Counted from the first letter of the stretch, positions 7,212 through 17,247 are shown. The stretch is 35,252 nt of DNA from Candidatus Moraniibacteriota bacterium (GCA_012841575.1 DUUL01000020.1:1-35252); one strand, 5' to 3'. Numbers and translations: made by a program. The notes: generated from the letters alone by a model not told the origin.

Positions 7212-9131
7212 CTAATTCTCCACTTTTTCCTTCGGCTCTTCTTCTCCTCGCTTCCAATCAAAATACCATTGATAAATGTCCTTAGTGGCGGGCACTGCAT
7301 AGTCATAGCCTTCTCCACCACCTTCAATTAAAATTGTCATTGCTAACTCCGGCTCTTCATAGGGGGCAAAGGAAGTATACCAAGCGTGCAGGTTTTCATT
7401 ATTATTAAATTGAGCTGTTCCCGTTTTACCCGCACTCGACACTTTCAGGCTACTAAGCAATCTTCCCGATCCCTTATCACTTACTACCGTCTGTCGCATT
7501 CCTTCTTTCGTTACTCTAAACGCCTCTTTACTAACTAAAATCTCTCCCAATGTTTTCGGTTCAATTTTCTTTTCTTCACCACTTGTTACATCAATAACCT
7601 TCTCCGCCAATCTGGGGGCATGGGCTTGACCATCATTTGCAATAGCTGCTGTCGCTACTGTTACTTGCAAAGGCGTCGCTGTGATAAAACCCTGTCCAAT
7701 TGCCGCGTGATAATTATCCCCAATATACCACTTCACGCCCAACTCTTTAAACTTCCAATTCTCATCTGGAACGTTACCCATTCTCTCTCCAGGTAAATCA
7801 ATCCCTGTTTGACGCCCGTATCCAAACATTTCAGCATAACGCTTCATTTTACTCATCCCCAATCCAGGAATATTGCCATAACCACCACCAACTGCATAGA
7901 AAAAAACATCACAACTTTCCGCAATTGCTTTTTTAATATCAGTCGGACCATGCGTTTTCCAATCGGGAAACTTCCAACTACCAATCTGGATTAAACCCTG
8001 GCAGTCAATTGAAGTGTTTTCTTTCACTACCCCTTCCTGTAAAGCAGCCGCTGCCACATAAAGCTTAAAAGTTGAACCAGGGGGATATTCTCCCGCAATT
8101 GCTCGGTTTAATAGTGGCTTCTTCTTATCATCAATTAATTTTTGATAGTCACTTTGCTTAATTCCTCCCGGAAATAAATTGTTATCATAGCTCGGCAGAC
8201 TAACCAGTGCTCGCACTGCTCCATTCTTAGGATCAATTGCCACTCCAACCGCTCCAGTCGCTTCTTTATTCTTTTCCATAACCTCCTGCAAAACCTCGTG
8301 CATTTTCTGTTGCAATTTTCCATCTATATTTAGAATTAATTCATTTCCCCTGATTGCTGCTTTATTTTCGATCGTTTGCTTAAACTTTCCCCGAGCGTCT
8401 ACTTCAAACTTTTCCTCACCATGCCTTCCCCTTAACTCTTCTTCATAAGTCTTTTCTACGCCACTTTTGCCAATGTCATCAATTAGCAAATAGCCCGGAT
8501 TTCTCTCTAAATCCTGTGTATTAACCTTGCCTTCATAGCCAATTATGTGAGAAAATAGAAAGCCTTTTTCATATTCTCTTCTAGCAGATTGCGCCACATA
8601 AATTCCTGGTAGATCACTTTCCCGCTCCATGATTTGTAACGCCTCAGTTGAATCAACTCTACCATTTAAAGAGCGGGTTTTTTGCTCATTTTTTCCCACT
8701 TCTAAAAATTCTTGCTCTCGCTCTGTCTCTACAGAAATAATCTTCTTCAACTTAGTTAAAACCTCCTCTCTTTCTTCTCTGTCTTCTGGCAAAAAAGCTG
8801 GCGCATAAACTACTTCGAAACTGGGAGAATTCTGCGCTAAAATATCACCGTAGTGGTCCTTGATTAAACCTCTTGGCGCCTTAACTACATTCGTTCTCAC
8901 TCGATTGCTGTCTGCCAATTTTTGATAATAACCTCCTTTAATTAGTTGCAAATAACCAGTTCTTAAAAAAAGACCTAATAGTGCCAAGCAAATCACACCC
9001 CACAACAAACTAACGTGATAGCTTTTTCCGCTTTCAGTTCTTGTTTCTGTCGAATCAAACTCTCGATCATTGCCTTGACCCAAAGGATTGTCGACTAAAA
9101 AATATTTCTCTTTAATTTTTTTACTCCTCAT
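7212..9131 (-). CDS. mrdA: Penicillin-binding protein 2 (elongasome transpeptidase)
   Basis: This class B penicillin-binding protein cross-links peptidoglycan during cell elongation, working with MreBCD and RodA. A cytoplasmic N-tail is followed by one membrane helix at about 38-58. The dimerisation/pedestal region runs from about 75 to 260, with VVKAPRGLIKDHYG at 82-95. The transpeptidase domain has all three active-site motifs: Ser353-TFK (PGSTFK), Ser406-Cys-Asp, and Lys569-TGT. The length of 639 is normal. It is the last gene of the operon, 3 nt after mreD, and is followed by a strong terminator. No rodA lies beside it in this window. Confidence 0.95.
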   Translation of the reverse strand: MRSKKIKEKYFLVDNPLGQGNDREFDSTETRTESGKSYHVSLLWGVICLALLGLFLRTGYLQLIKGGYYQKLADSNRVRTNVVKAPRGLIKDHYGDILAQNSPSFEVVYAPAFLPEDREEREEVLTKLKKIISVETEREQEFLEVGKNEQKTRSLNGRVDSTEALQIMERESDLPGIYVAQSARREYEKGFLFSHIIGYEGKVNTQDLERNPGYLLIDDIGKSGVEKTYEEELRGRHGEEKFEVDARGKFKQTIENKAAIRGNELILNIDGKLQQKMHEVLQEVMEKNKEATGAVGVAIDPKNGAVRALVSLPSYDNNLFPGGIKQSDYQKLIDDKKKPLLNRAIAGEYPPGSTFKLYVAAAALQEGVVKENTSIDCQGLIQIGSWKFPDWKTHGPTDIKKAIAESCDVFFYAVGGGYGNIPGLGMSKMKRYAEMFGYGRQTGIDLPGERMGNVPDENWKFKELGVKWYIGDNYHAAIGQGFITATPLQVTVATAAIANDGQAHAPRLAEKVIDVTSGEEKKIEPKTLGEILVSKEAFRVTKEGMRQTVVSDKGSGRLLSSLKVSSAGKTGTAQFNNNENLHAWYTSFAPYEEPELAMTILIEGGGEGYDYAVPATKDIYQWYFDWKRGEEEPKEKVEN

Positions 9132-9134
9132 TAA

Positions 9135-9662
9135 TTATAGCTTTAATCCTTGGTCATCCTTTTCAAAAAAAACAAATACTTTCTCAAAAAATAAATAAAC
9201 TAGACTACTGGCAACAACAAATAATCCGCTGTAAATTAACTCTAAGGAAAAAACTTCTCCAGAAAACAAAACTTGTCTTTCCTTAACAAAAAAATTACCT
9301 ATCGATGCTATACAATAAAAAAATAGCCTAAATAGCCAAAAGAAAATTATAAAAAAAGCTATTTTTGCAAAAAATCCCCATTGCTCTGAAATAATTTTCA
9401 ACCTTGCTATTAGCACTCCTGCCCAAAGTAAAAAAATACTTAACAGAAAAACCCCTCTTGGCAAAATAGAAAAAGCATCCCATAAAAAAGCCACTAAAAA
9501 AAACCAAATCCATAAAAACCTACTCTCCTCCAAAAGAGCCAATGAAGCTAAAATTGCTAAAACCAAAAAATATCCAGGGTAATTTAAAGTTAATTGTGGA
9601 AAAAAAGAATAGTCTAAGAAAAAAGCTAAAAATAAAATTAATCCTATAGTAATTCTCATCAT
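9135..9662 (-). CDS. mreD: Rod shape-determining membrane protein MreD
   Basis: This 175-residue protein is almost entirely hydrophobic, with about five membrane helices beginning at the N-terminus (ITIGLILFLAFFLDYSFF). Sequence conservation is low, as is usual for MreD. The call rests on size, topology, and position between mreC and mrdA. Its start codon overlaps the mreC stop by 1 nt (TAATG), implying coupled translation. A second ATG follows immediately, so the first methionine is not certain. In the elongasome MreD links MreC to the cytoplasmic MreB filaments. Confidence 0.85.
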   Translation of the reverse strand: MMRITIGLILFLAFFLDYSFFPQLTLNYPGYFLVLAILASLALLEESRFLWIWFFLVAFLWDAFSILPRGVFLLSIFLLWAGVLIARLKIISEQWGFFAKIAFFIIFFWLFRLFFYCIASIGNFFVKERQVLFSGEVFSLELIYSGLFVVASSLVYLFFEKVFVFFEKDDQGLKL

Positions 9663-10465
9663 TAATTTTCATTTACTGACTTAACTACCAAAACTAGTTT
9701 AATTTTTTTAAAATCCTCCGGAAATGAAACTAATGCCTCCTGAAATAGCTGATCGCTCGTCTCGGTAACTTCTTTAATGTAGCCAACCAATAAACCTCTC
9801 GGTAAAGTTTCCCCTAAACCAGAGCTAATGATAGTATCTCCTCGGTTGACTTGCTCAGTCCGCGGCAACATCTCCACTTTAGCCGAAGTTCCAAATTGAC
9901 CATTCATAATCCCCTGAGTTTCTGCCTCAAGCACTTCCACGTTTATCTTTGACTCTCGATCTATCAACAATTGAACAGTCGCGCTTTTCTCAAACACTTC
10001 AGTTATCCGTCCAATCAAAACCCCCTCACCAATAACTACCGCTGCTCCTTTTTCAATATTATCTCGACTCCCTTTATCAATCACTAAAACTTGTCTTTGT
10101 CCACTAATTTCCTTTCCCAAAACTAACGCTGCTGTATAGGAAAAATTTTCTTTCGGTGCTAACTCCATTTGCGTTCTCAAGTCTTCATTTTCTTTTTCTG
10201 TCACTTTTAATTTTGCTAACTCGGCTTTCAGTTTAAGATTTTCAGCAGTTAAATCGCTATTTTTATTTTTTAATCCACCAATGGAGAAAAAGAAATCTCT
10301 TTGCTCCGCCGCCCAATGACCCCCATGAGAGAAAAAAGTTGCCACTGGAAGAAAAAAACTATTCAAAAACATCTTATGGATACTTTTACTTAAAAACAAA
10401 ACTAACAGCACCAAAAAAAACACACTGGCTAACTTAAGCTTATTTTTTTTGAAATAATTTATCAT
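9662..10465 (-). CDS. mreC: Cell shape-determining protein MreC
   Basis: A short basic N-tail and one membrane helix (about 11-28) anchor the protein. A coiled coil follows at about 62-100 (KNSDLTAENLKLKAELAKLK). The extracytoplasmic beta-barrel region contains AALVLGKEI, QVLVIDKGSRDNIEKGAAVV, GVLIGRITEV and QLLIDRESKINV, all typical of MreC. The length of 267 is normal. MreC scaffolds PBP2 in the wall-elongation complex. It lies 51 nt after mreB and overlaps mreD. Confidence 0.93.
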   Translation of the reverse strand: MINYFKKNKLKLASVFFLVLLVLFLSKSIHKMFLNSFFLPVATFFSHGGHWAAEQRDFFFSIGGLKNKNSDLTAENLKLKAELAKLKVTEKENEDLRTQMELAPKENFSYTAALVLGKEISGQRQVLVIDKGSRDNIEKGAAVVIGEGVLIGRITEVFEKSATVQLLIDRESKINVEVLEAETQGIMNGQFGTSAKVEMLPRTEQVNRGDTIISSGLGETLPRGLLVGYIKEVTETSDQLFQEALVSFPEDFKKIKLVLVVKSVNEN

Positions 10466-10516
10466 CTACTGCCAGTCAATTTATTTATTATGACACTAAG
10501 TTTTTATTTTAAGAGC

Positions 10517-11575
10517 TTAGCGAATCCTCTTTCCATCTCCTAAATCAGTTAACATTTCTTTAAATTTGCTTAAATTTTCTAAAACAATTCCTGTTCCACG
10601 CACTACCGCAGTTAAAGGGTCCTCCATTTTTCGCACCGGCATTCCAGTTTGCTCTGCAATTAACTGATCTAAGCCCTTTATCACTCCACCACCACCCGCC
10701 AGGATTATCCCTTTTTGCATAATATCACCAACCAACTCCGGAGGTGTTTCTTCAATGACAGCCTTAACATTTCCAGCAATAATTCTAACTGAATGCGCTA
10801 GGGCTTCCCTAATTTCATCATCACCGATTACTACCTCTTTTGGCAAGCCACTAATTAAATCCCTTCCACGAATTACCATTTCTAATTCTTGTTCCATTGG
10901 ATAAGCGCTGCCAATTGATATTTTTATATCCTCTGCTGTTTTTTCTCCCAAAAGCAAATTATATCGATTGCGTACAAATCGAACAACGTCCTCGTTCATC
11001 TTATCCCCCGCTACTTTGAGTGATCGGCTAGCAACAATCCCACCCAAGGAAATTACAGCAATTTCTGCAGTGCCACCCCCAATATCAACAATCATATTGC
11101 CCGTTGCCTCTTCTACTGGCAAGCGAGCTCCGATTGCTGCCGCCATTGGCTCGTCAACTAAGTAAACTTCTCTTGCTCCTGCGCTTTGGGTTACATCAAT
11201 CACCGCTCTTTTTTCCACCTCAGTTACTCCAGAAGGAATTCCCACCACAACTCTTGGGCTTAGTAACGAAGTGAAAGAATCCTCACGAACCTTGTTAATG
11301 AAATATTTCAACATCATTTCTGTTGCCTCAAAATCAGAAACAACACCATCCACTAAAGGACGAGAAACTGTGATGTGGCTGGGCGTCTTCCCCACCATTT
11401 TTCGTGCCTCTCTACCAATTGCTAAAATCTGCCCATTCTTTTTATTTAATGCTATGATTGATGGCTCATTGATTACAATTCCTCGCCCACGCACATAAAC
11501 CAGGGTATTAGCTGTTCCCAGATCAATTCCAATATCTTTTGAAATTTTGTTAAAAATATCTTTTAGTATTAGCAT
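10517..11575 (-). CDS. mreB: Rod shape-determining actin homologue MreB
   Basis: MreB polymerises under the membrane to direct lateral wall synthesis and implies a rod-like cell. The actin/HSP70 ATPase signatures are clear: phosphate 1 DIGIDLGTANTLVY (14-27), the SRPLVDGVVSDF segment (71-82), phosphate 2 IVDIGGGTAEIAV (162-174), and the adenosine motif GIILAGGGGVIKGLD. At 352 residues it is slightly longer than average because of a short N-terminal extension (MLILKDIFNKIS), probably the membrane-binding helix. It lies 14 nt downstream of the rhodanese gene in the same operon. Confidence 0.97.
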   Translation of the reverse strand: MLILKDIFNKISKDIGIDLGTANTLVYVRGRGIVINEPSIIALNKKNGQILAIGREARKMVGKTPSHITVSRPLVDGVVSDFEATEMMLKYFINKVREDSFTSLLSPRVVVGIPSGVTEVEKRAVIDVTQSAGAREVYLVDEPMAAAIGARLPVEEATGNMIVDIGGGTAEIAVISLGGIVASRSLKVAGDKMNEDVVRFVRNRYNLLLGEKTAEDIKISIGSAYPMEQELEMVIRGRDLISGLPKEVVIGDDEIREALAHSVRIIAGNVKAVIEETPPELVGDIMQKGIILAGGGGVIKGLDQLIAEQTGMPVRKMEDPLTAVVRGTGIVLENLSKFKEMLTDLGDGKRIR

Positions 11576-11589
11576 TCTGTTTAGCAGAT

Positions 11590-11907
11590 TTATCCATTAA
11601 CTATTTCCCTTTTATTGTCCAACCAATCAAGTAGTCCCATTTCTAGATTATAGACTTTTGTATAACCAATCGCTTCCAACTCACTAGCAATAAAATCACT
11701 TCGTCCACCACTACGACAATATAACGCGATTTTGTCTGTTTTTTTGATTTTTAATTGGTTAAAATTTTCCCAAAAATCAGTTGCTGGCACCAGTAAAGCT
11801 CCTTTTATGTGTCCTTTAGCAAACTCATACTTCTCTCTTACATCCAAGAGCTTAACTTCCTTATCTTTTATTAAGGCTTCAAATTCCTCTGTTGAAAGTT
11901 GTTTCAT
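11590..11907 (-). CDS. Single-domain rhodanese-like sulfurtransferase
   Basis: The 105-residue protein is one rhodanese domain. It has LLDVREKYEFAKGHIKGALL at the N-terminal half and the active-site loop CRSGGRS with catalytic Cys64. Such proteins carry sulfur as a persulfide or act in redox or stress roles; the substrate cannot be told from sequence. It sits between proS (23-nt gap) and mreB (14-nt gap), so it is cotranscribed with wall genes without an obvious functional link. Confidence 0.9.
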   Translation of the reverse strand: MKQLSTEEFEALIKDKEVKLLDVREKYEFAKGHIKGALLVPATDFWENFNQLKIKKTDKIALYCRSGGRSDFIASELEAIGYTKVYNLEMGLLDWLDNKREIVNG

Positions 11908-11930
11908 TCTAATTTATTTAAATAAGCTGA

Positions 11931-13172
11931 CTAACCAAGCAATTTTTTAACTAGAGCTTCCTCCGTGATATATTCTACTTTTTCATCGCCTCTAGACTTA
12001 ATTTCAACTTGACCTGCAGTTGTTGTTTTTTGACTCAAAACCACCCGCCAAGGACATCCAATTAAATCTGCCTCTGCAAATTTTTGACCCGCTCCCACAC
12101 TCTCACGATCATCAAACAATACCTCCACTCCAGCTTCAATTAGCTTTTGATACAATTTATTCGCGTTTTCATTTTGATCTAAAGAAATTAAATGCACTTT
12201 AAAGGGTGCCACTGCTTCAGGCCAAATAATTCCCTTGTCATCATTAAAAATTTCAACAATTGTCCCCATTAAACGTTGTAGACCAATTCCATAGCAACCC
12301 ATAATTACTGGGCTAGACTCTCCTTTTTCATTAAGTACAGTTAGGTTGAACGAATCAGAAAATCTTGTTCCCAGCTTAAAAATATTACCAACCTCAGCTG
12401 ACTTCAGCTGTTCTAATTCCTCTTTAGCACACAAAGGACACTTTCCTGCTTGATCTTCAATAATCTCTTTATTTACCGCCACCTGACAATCTCGACAAAG
12501 ATAAATAATATCCTCACCCGCCTCGGTTAAAGTCTGAAACTCATGAGAATATTTAGAAAAAGAACCACCTGAAGCATAGGTTAAATAAGTCTCCTTTCCA
12601 ACACCTGATCGATCAAATATTCTTCGATAAGCATCTGTTACTTTGTCGTAATAAATATCCAGATCATCTTGAGAAATGTGAAAAGAATAAAGATCTTTCA
12701 TGATAAATTCTCGCCCACGCAAAACCCCCGACTTTGGTCTAGGCTCTGCTCTAAATTTATCTTGAAATTGATAAACGGCTAAAGGTAGATCTTTGTACGA
12801 ACTAACAAATTTTTTCATTAAGGGAGTAATCACTTCTTCATGCGATTGGTTTAATACTAAATTTTTAGTATGCTTTGATTCTGCGTGAAATAAAATATCC
12901 CCTGCTAGAATTTCATAACGATCAGTCTTGTCATAGTTCTCTCTTGGACAAAGTGCAGGCATAAAAATTTCTTGTCCATCGACCTTATTCATTTCCTCTC
13001 GAATGATATTTTCAATCTTTTTCATCACCCTAAGGCCCAGTGGCAAAAATGAATAAACTCCCGCCGTTAGTCTATCAACAAAGCCTCCTCTGACTAGTAG
13101 CTGTGCATTGCGACTTTGTTCTTCTTGAGAAATATTTTTAGTAGTTTTAGTAAAAAGTTTTGATTGATACAT
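11931..13172 (-). CDS. proS: Prolyl-tRNA synthetase, short form without the INS editing domain
   Basis: ProRS charges tRNA-Pro, and both tRNA-Pro genes of this window are its substrates. Class II motifs are present: motif 1 region (LTAGVYSFLPLGLRVM, 35-50), motif 2 with FRAEPRPKSGVLRGREF (140-156), and motif 3 GCYGIGLQR (292-300). The anticodon-binding domain runs from about 325 to the end. Typical bacterial ProRS has about 570 residues because a 180-residue editing domain is inserted between motifs 2 and 3. Here that site holds only about 40 residues, with four cysteines (226, 229, 245, 248) that look like a zinc knuckle. Mischarged Ala-tRNA-Pro would need another editing factor. It is the first gene of the proS-mrdA operon. 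Confidence 0.95.
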   Translation of the reverse strand: MYQSKLFTKTTKNISQEEQSRNAQLLVRGGFVDRLTAGVYSFLPLGLRVMKKIENIIREEMNKVDGQEIFMPALCPRENYDKTDRYEILAGDILFHAESKHTKNLVLNQSHEEVITPLMKKFVSSYKDLPLAVYQFQDKFRAEPRPKSGVLRGREFIMKDLYSFHISQDDLDIYYDKVTDAYRRIFDRSGVGKETYLTYASGGSFSKYSHEFQTLTEAGEDIIYLCRDCQVAVNKEIIEDQAGKCPLCAKEELEQLKSAEVGNIFKLGTRFSDSFNLTVLNEKGESSPVIMGCYGIGLQRLMGTIVEIFNDDKGIIWPEAVAPFKVHLISLDQNENANKLYQKLIEAGVEVLFDDRESVGAGQKFAEADLIGCPWRVVLSQKTTTAGQVEIKSRGDEKVEYITEEALVKKLLG

Positions 13173-13211
13173 TTTATTATGTTGATTGTTATTGTGCTTC
13201 TTTCTTATTTC

Positions 13212-13240
13212 AGGTTAACGAATAAACTCCTTTGTGTCAA
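13212..13240 (-). promoter_or_regulatory. Possible promoter of the proS-rhodanese-mreBCD-mrdA operon
   Basis: On the minus strand a perfect TTGACA (13235-13240) is followed after 17 nt by TAACCT, only 3 of 6. It lies directly after the tuf terminator, in the right place for a new promoter, but the -10 is poor. Confidence 0.3.
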
Positions 13241-13270
13241 AAAAGACTCCTTCTTGAGAAGGAGTCTTTT
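13235..13270 (-). terminator. Terminator of tuf and the str operon
   Basis: AAAAGACTCCTTCT (13241-13254) and AGAAGGAGTCTTTT (13257-13270) are perfectly complementary. On the minus strand the stem is followed by a T-run (GTCTTTTTTGAC). It begins about 28 nt after the tuf stop. The symmetry would let it work in either direction. Confidence 0.9.
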
Positions 13271-13297
13271 GATTTACTTTATCCGTAGGGCTTAAGA

Positions 13298-14488
13298 TTA
13301 CTTTACAATTTTAGTTACTACTCCGGCGCCTACTGTTTTGCCACCTTCTCGAATGGCAAATCGCATTCCCTCTTCAACCGCTACCGGTGCAACTAACTTG
13401 ACTCCTAAATTAACTGTGTCTCCCGGCATAACCATTTCAGTTCCTTCCGGCAAAACAACATCGCCCGTTACATCTGTGGTTCGAATGTAAAATTGAGGCT
13501 TATATCCCTTGAAGAATGGGGTGTGTCGACCACCTTCCTCTTTAGTTAAAACATAAATCTCTGCTTCAACTTCAGTGTGAGGAGTGATTGTTCCAGGCGC
13601 AGCCAAAACTTGACCTCGCTCAACATCTTCTTTTTTCAAACCTCGAATCAAAATTCCAGCATTGTCTCCAGCTTGTCCTTTGTCTAGAGACTTATTAAAC
13701 ATTTCAATGCCTGTAATGATTGTCTTTTGTGTATCACGCAAACCGACAATTTCTATTTCGTCATTGATATTTACCATTCCTCTTTCAATTCTTCCAGTTA
13801 CCACGGTTCCACGCCCTTCAATTGAGAAAATGTCTTCAACTGGCATCAAAAATGGCCTGTCTACATCTCTTTGTGGCTCAGGAATTTTTTCATCCAAAGC
13901 ATTCAATAAGTCATTAAGCGGTTTAAAAGCCTCATCATTTACATCTTTAGCCTCTAAAGCCTTCAAAGCTGAACCTCTGACTACAGTCGCTCCATCACCA
14001 TCAAACTCATATTTTTTCAACAAGTCTCGAATTTCTTCCTCTACCAAATCTATTAAATCTGGATCATCTACTTGATCAACCTTATTAATGAAAACAACAA
14101 TTTCTGGCACTCCCACTTGATGCGCCAAAAGAATATGCTCACGAGTTTGTGGCATTGGACCATCGGTTGCAGAAACAACCAAGATCGCTCCGTCCATTTG
14201 AGCAGCACCAGTGATCATATTTTTGATATAATCGGCATGACCAGGACAGTCGACGTGTGCATAGTGTCGTTTGTCAGTTTCATATTCTACATGAGTTGTG
14301 GCAATAGTAATCCCACGCTCTTTTTCTTCTGGAGCCTTATCAATTTCCTCAACACCCTTCGCACCTTCCAACTTACCAGCTACTTGCAAAGTATGCAAAA
14401 TAGCGGCTGTTGTTGTTGTCTTGCCATGATCCACATGACCGATAGTTCCCACGTTTACGTGTGGCTTGCTACGATTAAATTCTGCCAT
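13298..14488 (-). CDS. tuf: Elongation factor Tu
   Basis: EF-Tu delivers aminoacyl-tRNA to the ribosome as a GTP complex. The G domain has GHVDHGKTT (18-26), [20 protein letters not shown] and the NKVD specificity motif. Domains 2 and 3 include [13 protein letters not shown] and the C-terminal [18 protein letters not shown]. The length of 396 is standard. It is the last gene of the str operon, after an unknown gene rather than directly after fusA, and is followed by a strong terminator. The 83-nt leader contains a 7-bp hairpin, TCAATGG/CCATTGA (14507-14529). Confidence 0.98.
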   Translation of the reverse strand: MAEFNRSKPHVNVGTIGHVDHGKTTTTAAILHTLQVAGKLEGAKGVEEIDKAPEEKERGITIATTHVEYETDKRHYAHVDCPGHADYIKNMITGAAQMDGAILVVSATDGPMPQTREHILLAHQVGVPEIVVFINKVDQVDDPDLIDLVEEEIRDLLKKYEFDGDGATVVRGSALKALEAKDVNDEAFKPLNDLLNALDEKIPEPQRDVDRPFLMPVEDIFSIEGRGTVVTGRIERGMVNINDEIEIVGLRDTQKTIITGIEMFNKSLDKGQAGDNAGILIRGLKKEDVERGQVLAAPGTITPHTEVEAEIYVLTKEEGGRHTPFFKGYKPQFYIRTTDVTGDVVLPEGTEMVMPGDTVNLGVKLVAPVAVEEGMRFAIREGGKTVGAGVVTKIVK

Positions 14489-14571
14489 TTTTCTTTCTTA
14501 CATATATCAATGGTCTAAGCCGCCATTGACTATGTTGATTTATAATTTATTAAAAAATTAATTAACTACTT

Positions 14572-15003
14572 TTATAAACTTTCGTAACGAATATTCTTAG
14601 CTTCAAACTCTAAATTATCTGCCACTTCTTCTGAGCGTCTTTGTCTTAACTCATCTAAATCGCTTTCTATTCTAGTTAAAATCTCAGCTTCTGTCAAATT
14701 AGCATTAGCTGACCTTCTGCTTCTTGCTTGATTCTGTTGTTCTTGATTGAACTTAATAATCTCATCTTGATTATTCTGATACTCTTCTTTTAACTTCTCA
14801 AAATCAACAAAATCTGCACTAGCTTTTTGACGCTTCTCGTTACCCTCAGAATAACTTTTTCTTGTCTTTCTATTGAGACGTTCCTGCAATTGCCTGATCT
14901 CATTGATATAATCACTCAACTTCATTACAATAATTTTCCCGTCATCAAGGATAACCTTGCCTTTAGAAATTTTCAGTAATTCTTTGAGCTCCTGAGATAA
15001 CAT
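14572..15003 (-). CDS. Unknown charged coiled-coil protein between fusA and tuf
   Basis: A 143-residue protein with no recognised family. It starts MLSQELKELLKISKGKVILD, has two short strands (KVILDDGKIIVMKLSDY), and then mostly charged helix rich in Glu, Gln, Arg and Asn. The stretch at about 88-101 (QNQARSRRSANANL) looks disordered. Downstream, LTEAEILTRIESDLDELRQR is strongly helical. It begins 7 nt after the fusA stop, so it is surely cotranscribed and probably translationally coupled. The position inside the str operon suggests a translation-related or abundant protein, but nothing in the sequence shows its role. Confidence 0.8.
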   Translation of the reverse strand: MLSQELKELLKISKGKVILDDGKIIVMKLSDYINEIRQLQERLNRKTRKSYSEGNEKRQKASADFVDFEKLKEEYQNNQDEIIKFNQEQQNQARSRRSANANLTEAEILTRIESDLDELRQRRSEEVADNLEFEAKNIRYESL

Positions 15004-15010
15004 TTCTATT

Positions 15011-17098
15011 TTATTTATTATTTCCCTTTAGCTCTTCTGCTACGTTACTTGGCACTTCAGAGTAGTGATCGAATTCCATTGAGTAACTAGCACGTCCTTG
15101 AGTAAGACTTCTTAATTGAGTGGCATAACCAAAAAGTTGAGCCAGTGGAACTTTCGCCTCGATTACTTTCACTGAGGCATTGCCCTCACCACGATCAGAC
15201 ATTTCTTCAATTTGTCCCCGCTTGGAATTAATATCACCGACAACATCTCCCATATAATTTTCAGGAGTAACAACCTCGACTTTCATTATCGGTTCTAGAA
15301 TAACTGGATTTGCTCGACGAACACCTTCTTTAAATGCCATAGAGCCAGCTATTTTAAAAGCAGCTTCTGAAGAGTCAACTTCATGAAATGAACCATCATA
15401 AACCACCACCTTAACATCCACTACTGGATATCCAGCAATAACACCACCTTCCATTGCCTCCTTAACTCCTTTCTCAATCGCTGGCACATATTCTTGTGGA
15501 ATTGCTCCTCCCTTCAATTCATTATCGAATTCAAAGCCACCGCCCTCACCAGATGGCTCAAGCCGTAACCAACAATGTCCGTACTGTCCTCGACCACCTG
15601 ACTGTTTAATAAATTTACCCTCCACTTCAACTGTTTGTTTGATTGTTTCTCGATAAGCAACTTGTGGCTTACCAATATTAGCTTCAACTTTGAATTCTCG
15701 CTTCATTCGATCAACAATAATGTCTAAATGCAGCTCTCCCATACCAGAAATCAAAGTTTGTCCAGTCTCCTCATCAGTTCTTACCTGAAAAGTTGGATCT
15801 TCTTCAGCCAACTTTTTCAAAGCAGTGCCCATTTTTTCTTGATCAGCTTTAGTTTTTGGTTCAATAGCAATGGAGATTACTGGTTCTGGAAAATCAATTT
15901 TTTCTAACATGACCCTACTATTCTCATCACAAAGTGTATCTCCAGTGGTAGTGTACTTTAATCCCACTAGCGCCCCAATGTCACCAGCAAATAATTCCTC
16001 AACTTCTTCTCGATGGTTGGCATGCATCCGTAAAATTCTACCAATTCGCTCTTTTTTCTCCTTGGAAGGATTATAAACATAAGATCCAGCCTTAATTATT
16101 CCAGAGTAAACTCGAAAAAAAGTTAACTGACCTACAAACGGATCAGTGGCTACTTTAAAAGCCAAAGCAGAAAATGGCTCGCTGTCCTCTGACTTCCTCT
16201 CTATTTTTTCCTCTGGATTATCAACAGCAGAACCGACCACCGGAGGAATATCTATTGGTGAAGGCAAGTAATCAACAACTGCATCTAAAACTGGTTGCAC
16301 TCCTTTATTTCTTAGAGCAGTACCCGTAAAAACCGGAATCAATTTATTATCAATGGTTCCCTTTCTAATTGCTTTCTTAATTTCCTCAACACTAATCTCT
16401 CCGCCTTCTAAAAATTTCTCCATCAAATCATCATCCACCTCTGCCACCTTCTCGATCATCTTTTCTCTCCATTCTGCAACTTTTTCTTGAAACTCAGCAG
16501 GAACTTCATCTTCTCGCACCAACTCTCCCATCTCTCCTTCAAAATAGATTGCTTTTTGCTTAATTAAATCAATGACTCCTTTATGCTCTCCAGACTCTCC
16601 GATCGGCAATTGAACTGCCACTGCGTTAGGAGAGAGTCGATTCCAAATTGAGTTAAGCGCAAACTCAAAACTAGCTCCTTCTTTATCAATTTTATTAATA
16701 AAAGCTACTCGAGGAACATTGTATTTGTCTGCCTGACGCCATACTGTCTCCGACTGGGGCTCCACTCCCTCTTTTCCATCAAAAACAACAACTCCCCCAT
16801 CCAAAACCCGCAAACTACGCTCAACTTCTACCGTAAAGTCAACGTGACCAGGAGTGTCAATAATATTAACTTGATGATCTTTCCAAAAACAAGTGGTTGC
16901 TGCTGAAGTAATAGTAATACCTCTCTCCTGTTCTTGCTCCATCCAATCCATGGTAGCTGTTCCCTCGTGAGTTTCTCCTAGCTTATGAGAAATTCCCGTG
17001 TAAAACAAAATTCTTTCTGTAGTTGTGGTTTTTCCCGCATCAATATGGGCAATAATCCCAATGTTACGATATTTTTCAATAGTATACTTTCGTGCCAT
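15011..17098 (-). CDS. fusA: Elongation factor G
   Basis: EF-G drives ribosomal translocation and, with RRF, ribosome recycling. The GTPase domain shows [14 protein letters not shown] (17-30), [27 protein letters not shown] and NKIDKEGA. Domain II and III motifs ([26 protein letters not shown] split across the junction) and domain IV ([20 protein letters not shown]) are complete. At 695 residues it has the usual length. Only one fusA is seen. It is preceded by a 215-nt gap after rpsG that carries a small tandem repeat. Confidence 0.98.
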   Translation of the reverse strand: MARKYTIEKYRNIGIIAHIDAGKTTTTERILFYTGISHKLGETHEGTATMDWMEQEQERGITITSAATTCFWKDHQVNIIDTPGHVDFTVEVERSLRVLDGGVVVFDGKEGVEPQSETVWRQADKYNVPRVAFINKIDKEGASFEFALNSIWNRLSPNAVAVQLPIGESGEHKGVIDLIKQKAIYFEGEMGELVREDEVPAEFQEKVAEWREKMIEKVAEVDDDLMEKFLEGGEISVEEIKKAIRKGTIDNKLIPVFTGTALRNKGVQPVLDAVVDYLPSPIDIPPVVGSAVDNPEEKIERKSEDSEPFSALAFKVATDPFVGQLTFFRVYSGIIKAGSYVYNPSKEKKERIGRILRMHANHREEVEELFAGDIGALVGLKYTTTGDTLCDENSRVMLEKIDFPEPVISIAIEPKTKADQEKMGTALKKLAEEDPTFQVRTDEETGQTLISGMGELHLDIIVDRMKREFKVEANIGKPQVAYRETIKQTVEVEGKFIKQSGGRGQYGHCWLRLEPSGEGGGFEFDNELKGGAIPQEYVPAIEKGVKEAMEGGVIAGYPVVDVKVVVYDGSFHEVDSSEAAFKIAGSMAFKEGVRRANPVILEPIMKVEVVTPENYMGDVVGDINSKRGQIEEMSDRGEGNASVKVIEAKVPLAQLFGYATQLRSLTQGRASYSMEFDHYSEVPSNVAEELKGNNK

Positions 17099-17220
17099 GG
17101 TAGTGGATTGTACGAATTAAAAATTTATACAACATAAATTAATAAATTCGATGTGTTTATTTTTAAAATTTAAATTATGCTTTAGTAAATAATCCAAGCT
17201 CGATTGACTAATAGTCCCCT

Positions 17221-17247
17221 TGTCTCCTATGTCTCCTATGTCTCCTA
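17221..17247. repeat. Three tandem copies of a 9-nt unit
   Basis: TGTCTCCTA is repeated exactly three times in the rpsG-fusA gap. On the transcribed (minus) strand each unit reads TAGGAGACA and so contains an AGGAGA ribosome-binding-like motif. It is about 120 nt from the fusA start, too far to act directly in initiation. Confidence 0.7.

Noticed and set aside
14072-14518. 148-codon plus-strand ORF opposite tuf
   Set aside because: Antisense to a certain EF-Tu gene, no ribosome-binding site, no family resemblance.
17221-17247. CRISPR-like array
   Set aside because: Units are 9 nt and directly tandem without spacers; no cas genes in the window.
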